Source: Willaertia magna (taxonomy: Eukaryota > Heterolobosea > Eutetramitea > Acrasida > Naegleriidae). From it: DNA of 11,744 nt. The notes under the pieces were generated by a model. The model had not been told where the DNA came from, did not search any database, and was given only the letters and a program-made list of their open reading frames with translations. Of this stretch, positions 7,716-11,744 are shown piece by piece. Position numbers and translations under genes: made by a program. The DNA is taken from contig CADWAF010002479.1 in assembly GCA_902984215.1 (NCBI GenBank), positions 1 through 11,744 of the forward strand, in the 5' to 3' direction. Position 1 is the first letter of the stretch. Each line of letters begins with the position of its first letter.

Positions 7716-7913
7716 AGTAGTTAATTAGAATAGTTTATTGTTTTTTATAAAATATGCCTTAATTGCTTTTGTAAAATATAAAGAATATTCTATTATTATA
7801 AGATGCTTAAGTATTTTAATAAATATACATGAAACATATTTAAATTAATGGTTAAAATATAATTTTTTTTATTAAAGTTATAGATAACTATTTAGATTAT
7901 TTTAAAACAAAGT
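7716..7913 (+). repeat. Internal direct repeat of unit B, first arm (B1)
   Basis: This ~200-bp segment recurs, diverged, 405-408 bp downstream at 8124-8318. Shared landmarks are ttaattagaatagttta, the TGC[C/T]TTAATTG block and tattttaaaacaaagt. In one frame the two arms translate to related peptides (NSLLFFIKYALIAFVKYK and NSLTFFIS..ALIVFLKFK; YLDYFKTK and YLNYFKTK), so this is an old domain duplication inside gene e. The equivalent pair in B2 is 9545-9741 and 9952-10147. Confidence 0.8.
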
Positions 7914-8123
7914 TTTTATCTACACAAGAATTAATAACTTATTTTAATGAACAAAATAAAAATTTAATAAATAAATTACTTTTTACAGAGATAGATATAT
8001 ATAATATTAAATTTATAAATACTTAAGATTATTGTTGTTTAAAAAAATATATAAAACATTAAGAATATCACAATTTAATAAAAAATAAAAAATAGTTATT
8101 AATTATAATGATATAGATGATAC

Positions 8124-8318
8124 AGTAATTAATTAGAATAGTTTAACTTTTTTTATAAGTGTGCTTTAATTGTTTTTTTAAAATTTAAAGATCTATTAAA
8201 ACTTAAAAAATATTTGCATTCATTTTTAAATATATCTAAAATTTTTTTAATCAATTTTTAAAACATGAATTTCATATAAAAATTATTGACAAGTATTTAA
8301 ATTATTTTAAAACAAAGT
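8124..8318 (+). repeat. Internal direct repeat of unit B, second arm (B1)
   Basis: This is the downstream arm of the pair described at 7716-7913. It is clearly more diverged from the first arm than B1 is from B2, so it arose well before the tandem duplication of unit B. In the related frame it carries ALIVFLKFKDLLKLKKYLH, then YLNYFKTK. Confidence 0.8.
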
Positions 8319-9544
8319 CTACCATTCAATTATCAATAATAATTATTAACAACAAATAAAATAAACAAATAATTATTAACGAAGAACATATTTATAATTT
8401 AAATTTAAGTTTTTCAGAAATTATAAATGATTATTATGTATGGAATGAAATTTTTTTAATAAAACAATTAATTTTAATTTTATTTATTAAATTTAACAAT
8501 ACTAATATTTCAACACAAGATATTGGAATATTTTTAGTTGTTGATGAAGATATTGTTAATAAGTTTTTGAGTAATGAAGTTTATAATTTAATAATAATTG
8601 ACTGTTTAAACTATTTTGATAATAATTATAATAATAATAACTATAAATCAATATATAAAATTTGTAGTATTGGAGTTGTTAAATTTAAATATTGAATACT
8701 TCTTAAAAATTATAATTATTTTAAAAAAATATTTAAAATTTCTAAATTACAAATACATTTTCTTTCTTTATATTGTTTATTCTGTTATAGGAAAATAGAA
8801 ATTTATAAAAAAAACACTTTATAAAATCAAAAAATATGTTTACCATTTACAGTTTTAAATAATAATAATATTATTAATTATCTTAGTAGTATTATAAAAT
8901 ATTATAAACTTTTTGTATTTACTATTGAAAAATAAATAGTTTATTATTATATACTAATAAAAGATATTTTACTAATAAAGAAATTTTAAATTATATTAAA
9001 ATTGATTTCAATTTACAATTATTAAAAAGTAATGTGATTGAAATTAAAATTAATGATAATAACGAATTATTATTTAATTATAAATAAAATTTTTTCAATA
9101 TATTAATATTTATCAAAGAACATGAAATTCAATTAAATAAATTTAAAGCACATAAAAATTATATAGTAGAGGAATTTAATTTTAACGATTATTTAAATTT
9201 ATCAAATTTAAAAGAGCATATATTAACAATTAAAAAGAAAATAAAAAATTGTAAGTATGATGATACACAAGATGGATTATTGACTAAAGACTTTAGAAAT
9301 AGTTTTCTTATTGAAAATTATAGAAAACTTTTTAAATTAGAAGCAACTTTTTTAGATGATATGAGTCTTTTAAATAAGATTATATATTACATTGTTCTAG
9401 GAAGAAAATGTATAAGAAGTTATTATTGTTTTAATTCATTACAAAATGATTTAAGACAAGTACTAAGTGTATATAAAAGTATCTGCTCACAACGAATTGA
9501 AAGTTTTGTTATGAATATGGATCATATACCATATAATATTCTAG

Positions 9545-9741
9545 AGTAGTTAATTAGAATAGTTTATTACTTTTTATAAAATATGCCTTAATTGCTTTTG
9601 TAAAATATAAAGAATATTCTATTATTATAAGATGCTTAAGTATTTTAATAAATATACATGAAACATATTTAAATTAATGGTTAAAATATAATTTTTTTAT
9701 TAAAATTATAGATAACTATTTAGATTATTTTAAAACAAAGT
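9545..9741 (+). repeat. Internal direct repeat of unit B, first arm (B2)
   Basis: This is the B2 equivalent of 7716-7913. It begins with the same agtagttaattagaatag that forms the B1/B2 junction. Confidence 0.75.
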
Positions 9742-9951
9742 TTTTATCTACACAAGAATTAATAATTTATTTTAATGAACGAAATAAAAATTTAATAAAT
9801 AAATTACTCTTTACAGAGATAGATATATATAATATTAAATTTATAAATACTTAAGATTATTGTTGTTTAAAAAAATATATAAAACATTAAGAATATCACA
9901 ATTTAATAAAAAATAAAAAATAGTTATTAATTATAATAATATAGATGATAC

Positions 9952-10147
9952 AGTAATTAATTAGAATAGTTTAACTTTTTTTATAAGTGTGCCTTAATTG
10001 TTTTTTTTAAAATTTAAAGATCTATTAAAACTTAAAAAATATTTGCATTCATTTTTAAATATATCTAAAATTTTTTTAATCAATTTTTAAAACATGAATT
10101 TCATATAAAAATTATTGACAAGTATTTAAATTATTTTAAAACAAAGT
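9952..10147 (+). repeat. Internal direct repeat of unit B, second arm (B2)
   Basis: This is the B2 equivalent of 8124-8318. It begins agtaattaattagaatag and ends tattttaaaacaaagt. Confidence 0.75.
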
Positions 10148-11225
10148 CTACCATTCAATTATCAATAATAATTATTAACAACAAATAAAATAAACAAATA
10201 ATTATTAACAAAGAACATATTTATAATTTAAATTTAAGTTTTTCAGAAATTATAAATGATTATTATGTATAGAATGAAATTTTTTTAATAAAACAATTAA
10301 TTTTAATTTTATTTATTAAATTTAACAATACTAATATTTCAACATAAGATATTGGAATATTTTTAGTTGTTGATGAAGATATTGTTAATAAGTTTTTGAG
10401 TAATGAAGTTTATAATTTAATAATAATTGACTGTTTAAATTATTTTGATAATAATTATAATAATAATAACTATAAATCAATATATAAAATTTGTAGTATT
10501 GGAGTTGTTAAATTTAAATATTGAATACTTCTTAAAAATTATAATTATTTTAAAAAAATATTTAAAATTTCTAAATTACAAATACATTTTCTTTCTTTAT
10601 ATTGTTTATTCTGTTATAGGAAAATAGAAATTTATAAAAAAAACACTTTATAAAATCAAAAAATATGTTTACCATTTATAGTTTTAAATAATAATAATGT
10701 TATTAATTATTTTAGTAGTATTATAAAATATTATAAATTTTTTGTATTTACTATTGAAAAATAAATAGTTTATTATTACGTACTAATAAAAGATATTTTA
10801 CTAATAAAGAAATTTTAAATTATATTAAAATTGATTTCAATTTATAATTATTAAAAAGTAATGTGATTGAAATTAAAATTAATGATAATAACGAATTATT
10901 ATTTAATTATAAATAGAATTTTTTCAATATATTAATATTTATCAAAGAACATGAAATTCAATTAAATAAATTTAAAGCACATAAAAATTATATAGTAGAG
11001 GAATTTAATTTTAACGATTATTTAAATTTATCAAATTTAAAAGAGCATATATTAACAATTAAAAAGAAAATAAAAAATTGTGAGTATGATGATACACAAG
11101 ATGGATTATTGACTAGAGACTTTAGAAATAGTTTTCTTATTGAAAATTATAGAAAACTTTTTAAATTAGAAGCAACTTTTTTAGATGATATGAGTCTTTT
11201 AAATAAGATTATATATTACATTGTT

Positions 11226-11597
11226 AATAATTTTTCAGATATATCTATAAAAGGTACCATAAATACTTAGTTAAGTATTAGAAAAGCTTTAGATGATAGT
11301 TTTGTTGTAAATAGAAGAATAAGACATAATATTAAAGATTTTATAACAAAACTTAATTATTATCCAATTTACTTTAAAACACATTTAAATGGATGTTTTG
11401 ATTCAAATAATGTTTTTCTTTTAAAAAGTTTTAATGATGAAACTGAGTTAAGTGAAGAAGATTTGTTGATAGATATTATAAATAATGTAGAATCCAATAA
11501 TTTTCTAGAAGAAAAAGAGATTAATAAAAGTGAAAATATGACTAGAACACCAAATTATACAATAATGATGTGATATTTTTATTTAAAGATAGAAAAG
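11226..11597 (+). other. Segment of gene e present in B2 and absent from B1
   Basis: These 372 bp lie between attgtt (11220-11225) and taggaagaaaatg (11598 onward). In B1 the flanks are joined by a single C (9397). The reading frame of the upstream gene continues straight into it for about 115 codons with one TAG (11268-11270) before TGA 11571-11573, and its residue use matches the gene around it. It is therefore more likely original sequence deleted from B1 than an insertion in B2. It has no terminal repeats and no target-site duplication. Confidence 0.7.
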
Positions 11598-11744
11598 TAG
11601 GAAGAAAATGTATAAGAAGTTATTATTGTTTTAATTCATTACAAAATGATTTAAGACAAGTACTAAGTGTATATAAAAGTATCTGCTCACAACGAATTGA
11701 AAGTTTTGTCATGAATATGAATCATATACCATATAATATTCTAG

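Larger units (their letters stand above)
7716..9544. repeat. Tandem unit B, copy 1 (B1)
   Basis: This is the first copy of a second repeat unit, 1829 bp long. It starts agtagttaattagaatag and ends ccatataatattctag. Compared with B2 it lacks 372 bp after position 9396. It shares no obvious sequence with unit A. It carries the broken plus-strand gene e. Confidence 0.95.
7716..9546 (+). pseudogene. Gene e, B1 copy: long broken protein with internal duplication, unknown
   Basis: Protein-like segments lie end to end in three frames. 7725-7840 includes YALIAFVKYKEYS and INIHETYL. Frame 2 from ATG 7829 to TGA 8693-8695 contains clean blocks 7862-8021 (YLDYFKTKFLSTQELI) and 8361-8692 (HIYNLNLSFSEIINDYYVWN; IGIFLVVDEDIVNKFLSNEV). 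Frame 1, 9088-9546, has 153 clean codons (DTQDGLLTKDFRNSF; CIRSYYCFNSLQNDLRQVL; SICSQRIESFV). Stops between blocks include TAG at a conserved N-x-NSL position and TGA 8693 present in both copies. The frame runs off the unit end into B2. There is no signal peptide or domain I can name. The clean blocks argue for a real former gene of 600 or more residues. Confidence 0.55.
9545..11744. repeat. Tandem unit B, copy 2 (B2)
   Basis: This is the second head-to-tail copy of unit B, 2200 bp long. It follows B1 without a spacer and ends at the window edge on the same ctag that ends B1 at 9541-9544. It is the longer version, carrying 11226-11597 that B1 lacks. Differences from B1 are mainly transitions and single-base changes in T runs. 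Confidence 0.95.
9550..11744 (+). pseudogene. Gene e, B2 copy: longer version with extra 372 bp, cut by the window end
   Basis: This is the same gene as in B1 with its own lesions. It has one fewer T at the poly-T near 9700 and one more near 10005, both shifting frame, TAG at 10270-10272 where B1 has TGG, and TAA at 10345 and 10845 where B1 has CAA. The 3' part, frame 10758-11573, is strongly protein-like with only one TAA and two TAG in 271 codons. It includes the extra piece (KGTINT, IRKALDDSFVVNRRIRHNI, KTHLNGCFDSNNVFLLKSF, ELSEEDLLIDIINNVES). TGA 11571-11573 ends it. The final block (DVIFLFKDRKVGRKCIRSYY onward) is one frame away, so at least one frameshift lies near 11540-11570. Family unknown. 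Confidence 0.55.

Noticed and set aside
7719..7832. CxxC motifs (CLNCFCK, VCFNCFFK) in alternative frames of the gene e repeat arms
   Set aside because: These frames contain more TAA/TAG than the neighbouring frame that gives matching ALIAFVKYK and ALIVFLKFK peptides, so the Cys pairs are probably out of frame.
7725..8260. Resemblance of the duplicated gene e arm (Asn-stop-Asn-Ser-Leu-x-Phe-Phe) to a Bcl-2 BH1-like motif
   Set aside because: It requires assuming mutated Trp and Gly at the key positions and has no support from the rest of the gene. Too speculative to call.
8616..8798. Plus-strand 60-residue Ile/Leu-rich ORF (also 10445-10627)
   Set aside because: It overlaps the gene e frame and its start is a run of ATA/ATT codons. 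It could be a shifted continuation of gene e, so it is treated under the TGA/intron finding and not as a gene.
1..11744. Telomeric repeats, CRISPR arrays, rRNA, transposase or reverse transcriptase motifs
   Set aside because: None was seen on either strand. There are no C4A2-type repeats, no spaced short repeats, and no recognisable DDE or YxDD motifs in a clean frame.

Overview
The window is extremely AT-rich, low-complexity eukaryote-type DNA. Proteins are rich in Lys, Asn, Ile, Phe and Tyr, intergenic DNA is AT-rich, and I see no ribosome-binding sites or operons. It contains no intact gene that I can name. The most recognisable item is a decayed nucleotide-binding domain (NBD) of a P-glycoprotein-like ABC transporter, present twice on the minus strand.

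Layout: the whole window is two direct tandem pairs, A-A-B-B. Unit A1 is 1-3869 and A2 is 3870-7715. Unit B1 is 7716-9544 and B2 is 9545-11744. The window starts on the first base of a unit A and ends on the last bases of a unit B. Each unit A carries, left to right: a Lys/Gln-rich plus-strand ORF (a); an ABC NBD pseudogene converging on it from the minus strand; a minus-strand ORF (b) of unknown family with a low-complexity N-terminus; a short Lys/Leu-rich minus-strand ORF (c); and a minus-strand Cys-knuckle protein (d). Each unit B carries remnants of one long plus-strand gene (e) with an internal ~405-bp direct duplication; B2 has 372 bp that B1 lacks.

Decay: the copies differ mainly by transitions and by one-base changes in A or T runs. 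Several TGG (Trp) codons in one copy are TAG in the other, several CAA (Gln) codons are TAA in the other, and the ABC motifs depart from the family consensus mainly by C-to-T or G-to-A steps. These are mostly pseudogenes drifting to AT, with a pattern like RIP or another C-deamination process. Lesions shared by both copies predate the duplication, while complementary lesions arose after it.

Genetic code and host: reading TAA/TAG as Gln (ciliate code) keeps many frames open, and the TAR sites often fall where Gln fits. However, the cleanest ORF (38-688) uses 13 CAA/CAG and no TAA/TAG over 217 codons, and some TAGs are plainly mutated Trp codons. I therefore lean to the standard code with decay. 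An AT-rich protist or fungus (for example microsporidian-like) or an oligohymenophorean ciliate are both possible; this is inference. With TGA as the only stop in such G-poor DNA, chance ORFs of 200 or more codons are expected, so I weighted stretches free of all three stops and recognisable motifs over ORF length. Little can be said about how the genes work together; a, b, c, d and e have no recognised family.
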